Part shown: one piece after another, positions 51,824 through 60,916 of the stretch
Layout of the letters: every line of letters starts with the position of its first letter
How positions within the stretch are numbered: position 1 is the first letter of the stretch
Origin: JBCCGI01 sp039029355
GTDB lineage: Bacteria > Planctomycetota > UBA1135 > GCA-002686595
Length of the DNA: 64,000 nt
Reading direction: 5' to 3'
Assembly: GCA_039029355.1 (NCBI GenBank)
Contig: JBCCGI010000033.1
Span: forward strand, 20,649-84,648
Notes under the pieces: generated by a model
Seen by the model: only the letters and a program-made list of their open reading frames with translations
Database searches by the model: none
What the model was told of the DNA's origin: nothing
Translations under genes and position numbers: made by a program

Positions 51824-51843
51824 GGAGGAGCCCTCCTATCTTA
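51824..51843 (-). promoter_or_regulatory. -10-like element and Shine-Dalgarno-masking hairpin of the sigma gene
   Basis: In minus-strand sense TAAGAT (51843-51838) resembles a -10 hexamer, but transcription from it would start near or beyond the Shine-Dalgarno. AGGAGGG follows directly. GGAGG (51836-51832) pairs with CCTCC (51828-51824) through a GCT loop, so the ribosome-binding site may be occluded. Spacing from AGGAGGG to ATG is 15 bases, longer than normal unless the hairpin shortens it. Confidence 0.4.
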
Positions 51844-51873
51844 GCCCAGGAAGCGAGGTCGCTCGAAAAGCGG

Positions 51874-51882
51874 TCTAGAATC
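51874..51882 (+). promoter_or_regulatory. TCTAGAATC motif five bases before kinase 1
   Basis: TCTAGAATC contains TAGAAT, one mismatch from the -10 consensus, ending five or six bases before the GTG start. The identical nine bases occur at the same distance before the second kinase. No Shine-Dalgarno is present for this gene. The pattern is that of a promoter for a leaderless mRNA. Confidence 0.55.
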
Positions 51883-51887
51883 AAACC

Positions 51888-54800
51888 GTGACCGCCGAGG
51901 AAAGCGAGCCGAGGGGCAGCGAGGTCGATCCCGTCGTCGAGCTCGTGGCCGAGTGCCTGGCTCGGATCGACGAGTCCGGGGAGCCACCGTCGGACGTCAT
52001 CGAGGCCTTCTGCCGCGAGCATCCCGAGCGCGAGGCCGCGCTGCGGGAGCGCCTGGGGCACCTGGAACGGGCGGGCCTCGCGACCGGGCGGACCGCGGCC
52101 ACGGGCGGCGACGGACGCACGCTCGGGCGCTTCAAGATCCTAGGCGAGCTCGGGCGCGGCGGAATGGGCGTGGTCTACCTCGTCCTCGACCCGCGTCTCG
52201 GACGCCGCGTCGCGCTGAAGGCGCTGGGCCCGCGGCTGGTCATCAGCGACCGCGCCCGCACCCGCTTCGAGCGCGAGATCCGCGCGATCGCCGGGCTCAA
52301 CCACCCCCGCATCGTCCCGGTCTACGAGGTCGGCGAGGAGTCGGGGGTGCCGTGGTACACGATGGAGCTCGTCGAGGGGCGCACGCTGGCCCAGGTGGTC
52401 CAGTCGCTGCGGGACCTCCACGTGAGCACCCATGAGCTCAGCACCAGCCACCTGAACCAGGTCACCTTCTTCGAGCGCACCGACACCGACACCGGGCTGC
52501 TGCACGACACCGACTCGAGCGCGTTGCTGCGCGCCGACACGCCGCGCGAGGAGGCACCCTCGCTCCCCTCGCAGTGGGGCAAGACCTACGTCGAGACGGT
52601 GTGCCGCATGGTGCACGACGTGGCCGACGCCTTGGAGCACGCGCACACCCACGGCGTCGTGCACCGCGACGTCAAGCCCTCCAACGTGCTGATCGACGCC
52701 CGCGGCCGGGCGCTGCTCTTCGACTTCGGCCTGGCGCGGCTCGACTCCGAGGAGGCGCTCACCCAGACCGGCGACTTCGCCGGCACCCCCTTCTACGTCG
52801 CGCCGGAGCAGATCTCGGGCAAGGGCAAGGCGGTCGACCACCGCGCCGACATCTACGCCCTGGGCGTAACGCTGTTCGAGCTCCTGACGCTCCAGCGCCC
52901 GTTCCAGGGACGGAACACGCAGCAGGTGTTCCGCCAGATCCTGACCAAGGACCCGCCGCTGCCGCGCAAGCTCAACCGGCTCGTCCCGCGCGACCTGGAG
53001 ACGATCTGCCTGACGGCGCTGGAGAAGGAGCCCGGCCGCCGCTACCAGCGCGCCTCGGACCTGGCGGCGGACCTGCGGCGGTTCCTGGAGTTCCGCCCCG
53101 TCCGCGCGCGGCCCGTGGGGCTCGGGACGCGCATCGCGCGCTGGGTGAAGCGCAAGCCGGGCGCCGCGACCGCGGTCGCGCTGGCCGGCGTGATCGCCGT
53201 CGGGGTCCCGGCGGCGGTCCTCGGCACCGGCGTGCGCCTGGCAACCGAGGCCGAGCGCACCAAGCGCGAGGCCGCGCGCGCCGCGCGCATCAACGACTTC
53301 CTGCTGGAGATGCTCGGCGCGGCCAACCCCGCCGAGCTCGGCTTCGACGCCACGATCCGCGAGGCGGTTGACCTGGCGGTCGAGCGCCTCGACGCCGGCT
53401 TCGAGGACGCCCTACTCGAGGCCGGCGTGCGCGCGACGATCGGCACCACGTACCTGGCGATCGGCGAGTTCGAGGCGGCCGAGCTGCACCTGCGCCGCGC
53501 CCTGGAGCTGCGGTCCTCGGCGCTGCCGGGGCTCCACCCGGACGTCACGCGCAGCCTCGACGACCTCGGGGTGTGCCTGCTCCACAAGGGCTCGCGCGAC
53601 GACGACGACGCGCGCGGGGCGCTGACCGAGTCGCGCGAGCTGCTGACCCAGGCGCTCGCGGCGCTCGAGGCCCAGGAGCCCGCCAACCCCGCCGACCTCG
53701 CGGGGGCCTTGGCGCACCTCGCGCTCCTCGCGGCCGAGGAGGAGGACTTCGGCACCGCGCGCAGCCGCATCGCCGAGAGCCAGGCCCTGCGCCGCGACGC
53801 CTTCGGGCCCGAGAGCCGCGAGGTGGCCCAGGGCCTGCTCGACGAGGGCGACATGCTCGAGCGCGAGTGGCGCGCCGACAAGCGCGACGATGGCCCGCTC
53901 GAGCTGGCCGAGGAGCGCTACCGCGAGGCGCTCGCCCTCCTGGGCCGCATCCAGGGTGAGTCGCACCCCGACACCTCGGCCTGCCGCAACCGGCTGGCGA
54001 AGACGCTGATGACCCAGCGCGAGATGCCGGAGGCCGAGGAGCTCTTCCTGCGCAACAGCATGAGCTACACGCAGCGGCTCGGCGCGCGCCACCAGCTCGT
54101 CGCCCAGACCAACGCCAACCTGGCGCTCGCGCGCCACCTGTTGGGCAAGAACGACCAGGCCGAGCAGGGCGCGCTCGAGGCGCTGCAGCTACAGCGGGCG
54201 ATCCTGCCGGCAGGCCACCCCCACATCGCCTCGACCGAGATCGTCCTGGCGCAGATCCTGCTCGACCTGGACCTGCCGGAAGACGCCTCGCCCCTGCTGG
54301 AGGACGCGGTGCGCATCCGGCGTCAGAAGTACGGCGACCGCGCCGAGGCCACCGCCTACGCGATGCACCGGCTCGCGAAGGCCTACTACGACCAGGTGCG
54401 GCTCGAGGAAGCGCTGGAGGTCGGCGAGGAGGCCCTGTCGATCTACGCCGAGCTGCCGCGCCCCGACCGCGAGATGATGGGCGGGCTGCAGCGCGTCCTC
54501 GGCCTGGCGTGGAACGGCATGGGCCGGCCGGACCTCGCGCTAGAACGCCTCGCCTCGGCCTCCGAGGTCTACGTCGAGCTCCGCGGCCGCGATAACACCA
54601 GCACGGTGACCTACCGCGCCGACCTGGCCAACTTCTACTTCACCCAGGGCCTCTGGGAGGAGGCCGGGGAGACGTACGAGGAGGTGCTCTCCTCCTACAA
54701 GCGCACCGGCATCTACGAGGAGCGCCACACCGTGCTCGCGCTCAGCAACCTGTCCGAGACCCTGGCCCAGCGCGGCCTGCGCAACCAGGCGCTCGACGTG

Positions 54801-55280
54801 GCGGAGGAGGCGATCGCGCTGAACGAGGAGCTCGGTAGCTCACTGCCGGTCATGATCGCCAACTGCCACCTGCGGATCGGTCGCATCCTCTACGAGGACG
54901 GGCACCACGAGCAGGCGCTGGGCCCGCTGCTGGCGGGCATCGAGCTCGGCTTCTCCTTCCCCGCCGTCGACCGGCGGCTGCTGCTCGACTGCGCGCGCAT
55001 CTACGGCCACATCCACCACCGGATGGGCAACTACGACGAGGCCGAGGCGCGCCTGCTGGAGACCCAGCGCGCGCAGGAGTCGTTCCTCGGCATTCAGCAC
55101 CCCGACACGCGCATGACGCTCGAGGAGATCCTGCGGCTCTACGGCCGCCTGGAGATGGTCGAGGAGCACGGCTACTTCGAGGGTCGTCTCGCCCTCTCCT
55201 ACGCGCTGCGCGACGCGGGTGCCCCGCCGTACGTCGGCACGCTGATCGACGGCCCGATCCACTACCGGCGCAGGTACTAG
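51888..55280 (+). CDS. Receptor-like Ser/Thr protein kinase with TPR ectodomain, copy 1
   Basis: 1,130-residue protein. A short N-terminal helical region (VVELVAECLARIDESGEP) is followed by a Hanks-type kinase: glycine loop LGELGRGGMGVVYL, catalytic Lys in VALKAL, catalytic loop HRDVKPSNVL near residue 259 and DFGLAR, then GTPFYVAPEQ. Between the hinge and helix E is an insertion of about 50 residues (STHELSTSHLNQVTFFERTD...) shared with copy 2. A TM helix (about 427-448) leads to a ~680-residue tail of TPR repeats (RATIGTTYLAIGEFEAAELH, ANLALARHLLGKNDQAEQG, RADLANFYFTQGLWEEAGET), predicted outside. It is divergent from the ECF sigma factor and 48 bases from copy 2. The start is GTG 51888, with no Shine-Dalgarno. 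Confidence 0.92.
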   Translation: MTAEESEPRGSEVDPVVELVAECLARIDESGEPPSDVIEAFCREHPEREAALRERLGHLERAGLATGRTAATGGDGRTLGRFKILGELGRGGMGVVYLVLDPRLGRRVALKALGPRLVISDRARTRFEREIRAIAGLNHPRIVPVYEVGEESGVPWYTMELVEGRTLAQVVQSLRDLHVSTHELSTSHLNQVTFFERTDTDTGLLHDTDSSALLRADTPREEAPSLPSQWGKTYVETVCRMVHDVADALEHAHTHGVVHRDVKPSNVLIDARGRALLFDFGLARLDSEEALTQTGDFAGTPFYVAPEQISGKGKAVDHRADIYALGVTLFELLTLQRPFQGRNTQQVFRQILTKDPPLPRKLNRLVPRDLETICLTALEKEPGRRYQRASDLAADLRRFLEFRPVRARPVGLGTRIARWVKRKPGAATAVALAGVIAVGVPAAVLGTGVRLATEAERTKREAARAARINDFLLEMLGAANPAELGFDATIREAVDLAVERLDAGFEDALLEAGVRATIGTTYLAIGEFEAAELHLRRALELRSSALPGLHPDVTRSLDDLGVCLLHKGSRDDDDARGALTESRELLTQALAALEAQEPANPADLAGALAHLALLAAEEEDFGTARSRIAESQALRRDAFGPESREVAQGLLDEGDMLEREWRADKRDDGPLELAEERYREALALLGRIQGESHPDTSACRNRLAKTLMTQREMPEAEELFLRNSMSYTQRLGARHQLVAQTNANLALARHLLGKNDQAEQGALEALQLQRAILPAGHPHIASTEIVLAQILLDLDLPEDASPLLEDAVRIRRQKYGDRAEATAYAMHRLAKAYYDQVRLEEALEVGEEALSIYAELPRPDREMMGGLQRVLGLAWNGMGRPDLALERLASASEVYVELRGRDNTSTVTYRADLANFYFTQGLWEEAGETYEEVLSSYKRTGIYEERHTVLALSNLSETLAQRGLRNQALDVAEEAIALNEELGSSLPVMIANCHLRIGRILYEDGHHEQALGPLLAGIELGFSFPAVDRRLLLDCARIYGHIHHRMGNYDEAEARLLETQRAQESFLGIQHPDTRMTLEEILRLYGRLEMVEEHGYFEGRLALSYALRDAGAPPYVGTLIDGPIHYRRRY

Positions 55281-55312
55281 CGAGCCCGGTGGCCCTGCTC
55301 CGCCCGGGGTGC

Positions 55313-55321
55313 TCTAGAATC
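55313..55321 (+). promoter_or_regulatory. TCTAGAATC motif six bases before kinase 2
   Basis: This is an exact second copy of the TCTAGAATC found before kinase 1, again containing TAGAAT and ending six bases before ATG 55328. The surrounding 47-base gap is otherwise not conserved with the first, so the nine bases are selected or reflect a recently copied promoter. Confidence 0.55.
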
Positions 55322-55327
55322 GGGGAA

Positions 55328-58300
55328 ATGGCAGGACAAGGGCAGGCTGCGGGGAAGGAGCCTGAAAGCGCGCCGGAACGGGTCATCGAGCTCGTGGCGC
55401 GCTGCCTGGAGCGTCTCGACGAGCTGCCTCCGGAGCAGCGCAACGGCCCCGCCGCCGAGGCCGAGATCCAGCGCATCTGCAGCGACGATCCGGAGTCGGC
55501 CCCGGCGGTGCGCGAGCGCCTCGAGCTGCTGCTGCGCGCCGGCCTCACCGGCGACGGCGAGGGCGGCAACCGGCCACGGCTGCGCACCCTGGGCCGCTAC
55601 CGCCTGGTCGGCGAGCTCGGCCGCGGCGGGATGGGCGTGGTCTACCTCGCGCTCGACCCGCGGCTCGGGCGGCTGGTCGCGCTGAAGGCGCTGGCGACGC
55701 GGCTGGTCGCCTCGGACATCGCGCGCACCCGCTTCGAGCGCGAGATCAAGGCCATCGCGGGCCTGAAGCACGGCCGCATCGTGCCGATCTACGAGGTCGG
55801 CGAAGCCGCGGGCGTGCCGTACTTCACGATGGAGTACGTCGAGGGCAAGACGCTCTCCGAGGTCGTCAGCGTGCTGCGCCAGCTCGACGTCCCGACGGAC
55901 GAGCTCAACACCACGCACCTGGGCGCGGCGACCTTCCTGCAGCCAAGCGACGACGACACCGCGTTCGACCCCGAGCGCACGCCGCCGGGAGGCGTCGAGT
56001 CGCAGGCGCCCGATCCCTCCTCGCCGCCCCCGCCGCGCTCGGTCCCGTCGACCTGGGGCAAGACCTACGTCGAGACGATCTGCGGCATGATGCTCGACGT
56101 CGCGGACGCCCTGCAGCACGCCCACGAGCACGGCGTCGTGCACCGCGACGTGAAGCCCTCCAACATCCTGGTCTCGGTCGACGGCCGCGCGCTGCTCTTC
56201 GACTTCGGGCTCGCGCGGATGGAGCTCGAGGACACGGTGACGATGAGCGGCGACTTCGCCGGCACGCCCTACTACGTCGCGCCCGAGCAGATCTCCGCCC
56301 GCGGGCGTGGCGTCGACGCGCGCAGCGACGTGTACGCCCTCGGGGTGACGCTGTTCGAGCTCCTCACCCTGCGGCGCCCGTTCGAGGGCAAGAACGCGCA
56401 GCAGATCTTCCGCCACGTGCTGTCGAAGGACCCGCCGCTCCCCCGGCGCTTCAACAAGCTGATCCCGCGCGACCTGGAGACCATCTGCCTGACCGCGCTC
56501 GAGAAGTCGCCCGACCGCCGCTACCAGTCGGCGGCGGAGATGGCGGCCGACCTGCGGCGCTTCCTCGCCTTCCGCCCGGTCCGCGCGCGTCCGATCGGCT
56601 GGCCGACGCGCGCGCTGCGCCTGGCGCGCCGCCACCCGGGCGCCACGACGGCCATCGCGCTCGCCGCGGCGATCGCGATCGGGCTGCCCGCGGGGCTCGG
56701 GGTGTCGAACCTGCGCATCGGCCGCGAGGCCGAGCGCGCGCGCCTGGCCGAGGCGCGCGCCGAGCGCGAGGCCGAACGCGCCCGCGCCGTGAACGACTTC
56801 CTGATCGAGGTGCTGTCGTCGGCCGATCCGCAGGTCGCCGGCGCGCCCGAGCTCAAGGTCGGCGAGCTGCTCGACCTGTCCGCCGCACGCGTCGGGGCGA
56901 GCTTCCCCGGACGCCCCGACGTCGAGGCCGCGGTGCGGCGCACCGTGGGCAACTCCTACCTCGCGCTGGGCCGGCTCAACGAGGCCGGCGAGCACCTCGA
57001 GGCGGCGCTCGCGCTGCGCCGCGGCGCGGACGGCGGCGAGCCCGAGGCCGTCGCCGAGAGCCTCCACGACCTGGGCCTCTACCACATGCGCCGCGCCGAC
57101 AAAGTGCGCGCCGAAGAGCTGATCGTCGAGGCGCTCGCCCTGCGCCGCGAGACCCTCCCCACCGACCATCCCGCCATCGCCCAGAGCCTGTCGGGCCTCG
57201 GCGCGCTGCTGGCCGACACCGACCGGCTCGCGCAGGCCCGCGAGCAGCTGGACGAGGCGCTCTCCATGCTCACGCGCCTCCACGGCCGCGAGCACAAGGA
57301 GGTCGTCGACGCGCTGCTCAACCTGGGCAAGGTCGCGCTTTGGATGGACGACCTCGGCGCCGCCGAGGCGCGCATGCGCGAGGCCCTCTCGCTCGCCACC
57401 TCGCTCTTCGGCGACCGCGCCCTGGCCGTCGCGTCGGCGCAGGTGCACCTGGGCTCGCTGCAGCGGACGCGCGGCATCTTCCGCGAGGCGGCGGACCTGT
57501 GGGAGGACGCGCTCGACATCCGCGTCGAGTTCCTGGGCGAGGAACACCTCCTGACCGCGCAGCTCATGGTCAACCTGTCGCGCGTCGCGCGCATCCTGTC
57601 CGAGCCCGAGCGCGCCGAGGAGCTCGCCCGACGCGGCCTCGCGGTGCAGGAGAAGATCCTGGGGCCGGACCACGAGGAGCTCGCCAACGGGCTCGCGAAC
57701 CTCGGCATGGCGCTGCTGGCACTAGAGCAGCCCGACGAGGGCCGCACCGCGCTGCTGCGCGCGCTGGAGCTGCACCGCGCCACGCACGGCGACGTGCACA
57801 CCGACGTCGCGATGGCGCTCTTCGACCTCGGCCGCTTCGAGGCCCAGGTCGGCGACGACGACCGCGCCGCCGAGCACTACGACAAGGCGCTCGCAGTCCT
57901 GCGCCAGACGCGCCCCGACGACGCGCGCGTGCTCGGGAACACCTGCATGCTCTTCGGCGAGGTACAGCGCCGCCGCGGCGAGCTGGAGCACGCCGAGGAG
58001 CTCCTGTCCGAGGCCTACCGCATCCACAGCCAGCACCTCTCGCCCGCCTCGCCCACGCTGCTGATGAACCGGCAGGAGCTCGGGGTGGTCCTGTGCCAGC
58101 ACGAGCGCTTCGACGAAGCGCTCCCCCACCTCGAGGCGCCGTTCCGCATCTACCACGACATGCACCACGGGCTCTCCGGCCCGGTGCTCTACGTGGGGCT
58201 GTGGCTCGGGCGCGCGCTGGCCGGCCTCGACCGGACCGAGGACGCGGGCGAGCACTACCGCAAGCTGGTCGACTACGCCGACGACGCCGTCCCCGACGGC

Positions 58301-58651
58301 TCGCCGGGCTTCGCCGACGTGCTCGCCGCCTACGGCGACTTCCTGCTGGCTATCGAGCGCCCCGACGAGGCCGCGCCGCTGCTCGAGCGCGCGATCGAGA
58401 TGGGGCCCAGGGTCGCCCCCGACGCCGCGCTGGCCCACGCCGAGGCCCGCGCCAGCCTGGGGCTCGCCTACACGCGGCTCGCGCGCTACGAGCAGGCCGA
58501 GAGCCACGCGGTCGAGGCCTACGAGGCCATCGTCGCGGCCGAGTCGGCCGAGCACGCCTCATCGCGGCAGGCGTTGGCGGCGGTGATCGAGCTGTACGCC
58601 AGCTGGGGGCGCGAGGACGAGGAGCGACGCTGGCGGATCCGCGCGGAGTAA
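55328..58651 (+). CDS. Receptor-like Ser/Thr protein kinase with TPR ectodomain, copy 2
   Basis: 1,107-residue paralogue of the preceding kinase with the same order: N-terminal helical domain (RVIELVARCLERLDELPP), kinase (LGRGGMGVVYLALD, VALKAL, HRDVKPSNIL, DFGLARME, GTPYYVAPEQ), the hinge-side insertion ending STWGKTYVETICGMM, a TM helix (TTAIALAAAIAIGLPAGLGV) and TPR repeats to the end. The insertion is Pro/Asp-rich here and not conserved in sequence except its last part, so it may hold phosphorylation sites. ATG 55328 is chosen over an upstream in-frame start at 55289 because conservation begins there and the shared TCTAGAATC motif ends just before. Tandem duplication is clear, with divergence mostly in the TPR tail. 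Confidence 0.92.
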   Translation: MAGQGQAAGKEPESAPERVIELVARCLERLDELPPEQRNGPAAEAEIQRICSDDPESAPAVRERLELLLRAGLTGDGEGGNRPRLRTLGRYRLVGELGRGGMGVVYLALDPRLGRLVALKALATRLVASDIARTRFEREIKAIAGLKHGRIVPIYEVGEAAGVPYFTMEYVEGKTLSEVVSVLRQLDVPTDELNTTHLGAATFLQPSDDDTAFDPERTPPGGVESQAPDPSSPPPPRSVPSTWGKTYVETICGMMLDVADALQHAHEHGVVHRDVKPSNILVSVDGRALLFDFGLARMELEDTVTMSGDFAGTPYYVAPEQISARGRGVDARSDVYALGVTLFELLTLRRPFEGKNAQQIFRHVLSKDPPLPRRFNKLIPRDLETICLTALEKSPDRRYQSAAEMAADLRRFLAFRPVRARPIGWPTRALRLARRHPGATTAIALAAAIAIGLPAGLGVSNLRIGREAERARLAEARAEREAERARAVNDFLIEVLSSADPQVAGAPELKVGELLDLSAARVGASFPGRPDVEAAVRRTVGNSYLALGRLNEAGEHLEAALALRRGADGGEPEAVAESLHDLGLYHMRRADKVRAEELIVEALALRRETLPTDHPAIAQSLSGLGALLADTDRLAQAREQLDEALSMLTRLHGREHKEVVDALLNLGKVALWMDDLGAAEARMREALSLATSLFGDRALAVASAQVHLGSLQRTRGIFREAADLWEDALDIRVEFLGEEHLLTAQLMVNLSRVARILSEPERAEELARRGLAVQEKILGPDHEELANGLANLGMALLALEQPDEGRTALLRALELHRATHGDVHTDVAMALFDLGRFEAQVGDDDRAAEHYDKALAVLRQTRPDDARVLGNTCMLFGEVQRRRGELEHAEELLSEAYRIHSQHLSPASPTLLMNRQELGVVLCQHERFDEALPHLEAPFRIYHDMHHGLSGPVLYVGLWLGRALAGLDRTEDAGEHYRKLVDYADDAVPDGSPGFADVLAAYGDFLLAIERPDEAAPLLERAIEMGPRVAPDAALAHAEARASLGLAYTRLARYEQAESHAVEAYEAIVAAESAEHASSRQALAAVIELYASWGREDEERRWRIRAE

Positions 58652-58684
58652 CGCTCTCACATGGCGCTCGCGCGCGCAAAACAA

Positions 58685-58703
58685 ATTGAGATTGAGTCGC
58701 AAT
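58685..58703 (+). promoter_or_regulatory. Fur-box-like palindrome upstream of the flavodoxin gene
   Basis: ATTGAGATTGAGTCGCAAT is a 19-base imperfect palindrome around G58694, with seven of nine pairs complementary. It contains the 7-1-7 core TGAGATT-G-AGTCGCA, similar to the core TGAGA-T-TCTCA type seen in Fur boxes. It lies about 85 bases before the flavodoxin start in the only AT-rich patch of the area (58676-58732). Confidence 0.6.
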
Positions 58704-58789
58704 AGCATCGAAAAAGACAGCTAACCTTCCCGGCCGGTCATCGACGCTTCGGGCGTCACCTCCCCTACGGCTCCCACCCTGGGAACGAC

Positions 58790-59311
58790 ATGAAAATCGG
58801 ACTGGTCTACGGAAGCACGACAGGCAACACCGAGGACGCTGCGGAGAAGATCCAGGAGCACTTCTCCGGAGCGATCGAGTCCGCCGAGGACATCTCCGGC
58901 GTCTCGCTCGACGCTATGACGAGCTTCGACGTGCTGATCATCGGCGTCTCGACGTGGAACATCGGCGAGCTCCAGCAGGACTGGGACGCCGTCTTCGACG
59001 ACCTGGCGGACGTGAGCTTCGACGGAGTCCGCGTCGCCTTCTTCGGCCTCGGCGACCAGGACGGCTACCCCGACAACTTCCAGGACGCGATCGGGATCCT
59101 GCGCGAACGCATCGTCGAGCGCGGAGGCATCTGCAACGTGGGCCACTGGCCCACCGAGGGCTACGAGTTCGACGGCTCGCTCGCCCTGGCCGACGGACGC
59201 TTCGTCGGACTGGCGCTGGACGAGGACAACCAGGCAGAGCTGACCGAAGAGCGCATCGCGGCCTGGTGCGAGCAGCTGAAGCAAGAGCTCGGCATCGGCG
59301 TCGCGGCCTGA
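58790..59311 (+). CDS. fldA: Long-chain flavodoxin
   Basis: 173-residue flavodoxin of the long-chain (FldA) type: phosphate-binding loop YGSTTGNTED (residues 8-17), first FMN-stacking loop STWNIGELQQDW and second FMN loop GLGDQDGYPDNFQDA with the conserved Tyr. A C-terminal extension carries the long-chain 20-residue insert (ICNVGHWPTEGYEFDG). It is a soluble low-potential electron carrier that replaces ferredoxin when iron is scarce, consistent with the Fur-box-like site upstream. It stands alone on the plus strand and converges on the threonine synthase gene. Confidence 0.95.
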   Translation: MKIGLVYGSTTGNTEDAAEKIQEHFSGAIESAEDISGVSLDAMTSFDVLIIGVSTWNIGELQQDWDAVFDDLADVSFDGVRVAFFGLGDQDGYPDNFQDAIGILRERIVERGGICNVGHWPTEGYEFDGSLALADGRFVGLALDEDNQAELTEERIAAWCEQLKQELGIGVAA

Positions 59312-59372
59312 CTCTCATCCGGATCGCCCTGCGGACGCGCGGTGGGAGCACCGCCGCCCTCGCTGACGCGGG

Positions 59373-60587
59373 CTAACCGCGCGGCGCAGGCGACCCGATC
59401 GCGGCGCCGACCGCCTCGGGATCCAGAACCTCGGGCGCGGCCGCCTCGAGGTTCGCGTCGGGATCCTTGAGCACGTGGCCGGTCAGCACGCACACGGCGG
59501 AGTCGTCCGGCCCCACCGTGCCGGCCGCGCGCAGCGCCCGCAGGCCGGCGACCGCCGCGCAGCTGCCGGGCTCGGCGCCAATCCCGGCGCGGTCGACGGC
59601 GCGCTTGGCGGCGCGGATCTCGTCGTCGGAGACCGACAGCGCGACGCCGCCGGTCTCCCGCAGGCTGCGGACCGCGCGCCGGTACGACACCGGGTCGCCG
59701 ATGCGGATCGCGCTGGCGAACGTCTCGGCGCGCACCGGCTCCAACCGGTCGAACCCGCGCCCGAAGGCGGCGGCGAACGGCGCGGCGCCCTCGGCCTGCA
59801 CCGCGGCCAGCCGCGGGACGCGGTCGATCCAGCCGAAGGCACGCGCCTCGCGCAGCGCCTTGCCAAAGGCGGCGCAGTTGCCGAGGTTGCCTGCGGGGAA
59901 GACGATCCAGTCCGGCGGCTCCCAGCCGCGCTGGGCCAGGAGCTCGAGCACGATCGTCTTCTGCCCCTCCAGGCGCCACGGGTTGGCCGAGTTGACCAGC
60001 GCGACGCGCCCTTCCTCCGCCGCCGCGAGCACCAGGCGCATCCCCTCGTCGAAGTCACCGCGCAGGAGCAGCGTGCGCGCGCCGTGCGCGATGGCCTGGC
60101 TCAGCTTGCCGAGCGCCGTGCCGCGTTCGGGCGCGAGCACTACGCACGGCAGCCCCGCGGCGCCGGCGTATGCCGCCAGGCTCGCGGCGGTGTTGCCGGT
60201 CGATGCGCAGGCCAGGAGGCGCGCGCCCGCCCGCCGCGCGCGCCCGACGGCGACGGTCATGCCGCGGTCCTTGAACGAGCCGGTGGGGTTCCTGCCCTCG
60301 TGCTTGAGCGCCAGGCGCTCCAGCCCGGCGAAGCGGCTCAGCGCAGCGGAGCACAGGAGCGGCGTGTTGCCCTCGGCCAGGGTCACGCGCTCCTCGGGCG
60401 CGAGCCCGGGGTCGACCACCTCGGCGAAGCGCCACACACCGCTCGGCGCCGCGGGGCGCGCGAAGGCCTCGCGCGGCGCGTCCGGGGCGGGGTGCTCGAG
60501 CTCGAGCAGCTCACCGCACCCACAGCGCAGGACGTCCGCGTCCGCCCCGCGCCGGGAGCCGCAGGCGGGGCAGCAGAGGGCGCTCAC
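59373..60587 (-). CDS. thrC: Threonine synthase with N-terminal zinc ribbon
   Basis: 404-residue PLP enzyme of the threonine synthase type (fold II), converting O-phosphohomoserine to threonine. The N-terminus has a zinc-ribbon-like Cys cluster (CCPACGS, LRCGCGELL). PLP Lys lies in NPTGSFKDRGM (about residue 104), the phosphate-binding loop is ASTGNTAASLAAYAG, and IVFPAGNLGNCAAFG and SAVCVLTGHVLKDPD are conserved near the C-terminus. GTG 60587 overlaps the Rieske stop as GTGA. A related family, cysteate synthase, shares this fold, so activity should be tested. Confidence 0.9.
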   Translation of the reverse strand: MSALCCPACGSRRGADADVLRCGCGELLELEHPAPDAPREAFARPAAPSGVWRFAEVVDPGLAPEERVTLAEGNTPLLCSAALSRFAGLERLALKHEGRNPTGSFKDRGMTVAVGRARRAGARLLACASTGNTAASLAAYAGAAGLPCVVLAPERGTALGKLSQAIAHGARTLLLRGDFDEGMRLVLAAAEEGRVALVNSANPWRLEGQKTIVLELLAQRGWEPPDWIVFPAGNLGNCAAFGKALREARAFGWIDRVPRLAAVQAEGAAPFAAAFGRGFDRLEPVRAETFASAIRIGDPVSYRRAVRSLRETGGVALSVSDDEIRAAKRAVDRAGIGAEPGSCAAVAGLRALRAAGTVGPDDSAVCVLTGHVLKDPDANLEAAAPEVLDPEAVGAAIGSPAPRG

Positions 60588-60907
60588 GACAGCGCCGCCG
60601 GCTCCTCGATCAGCACGTCGTCTCCCGCCAGGCGCACGCGGTAGACCGGCGTGTCGAGCGGCGCCGGGCCCGACAGCGCCCGCCCGGTCGCGAGGTCGAA
60701 GCGGGCGTCGTGCAGCGGGCACTCGACCTCGCCCGCGTGCACCACGCCCTCGCTCAGCGGCGCGCCGACGTGGGTGCAGCGGTCGCCGAGGGCGTAGATC
60801 TGCCCCTCGGAGCGGAAGAGCCCGACCGGCTCGTCGCCGACGCGCACGCAGAGCGCGCCTCCCTCGGGGATGTCGGACAGCGACGCGACGCGGATGAGCC
60901 TGGGCAT
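60584..60907 (-). CDS. Rieske [2Fe-2S] ferredoxin-like protein
   Basis: 107-residue soluble Rieske protein with both cluster motifs: CTH (Cys44, His46) in DRCTHVGAPLSEG and CPLH (Cys63, His66) in VECPLHDARFDLATG. The size and context match the small NirD-like or dioxygenase-ferredoxin-type Rieske proteins. It starts nine bases after recG and overlaps thrC as GTGA. Its redox partner is not visible in the window. Confidence 0.92.
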   Translation of the reverse strand: MPRLIRVASLSDIPEGGALCVRVGDEPVGLFRSEGQIYALGDRCTHVGAPLSEGVVHAGEVECPLHDARFDLATGRALSGPAPLDTPVYRVRLAGDDVLIEEPAALS

Positions 60908-60916
60908 GGGGCCACC

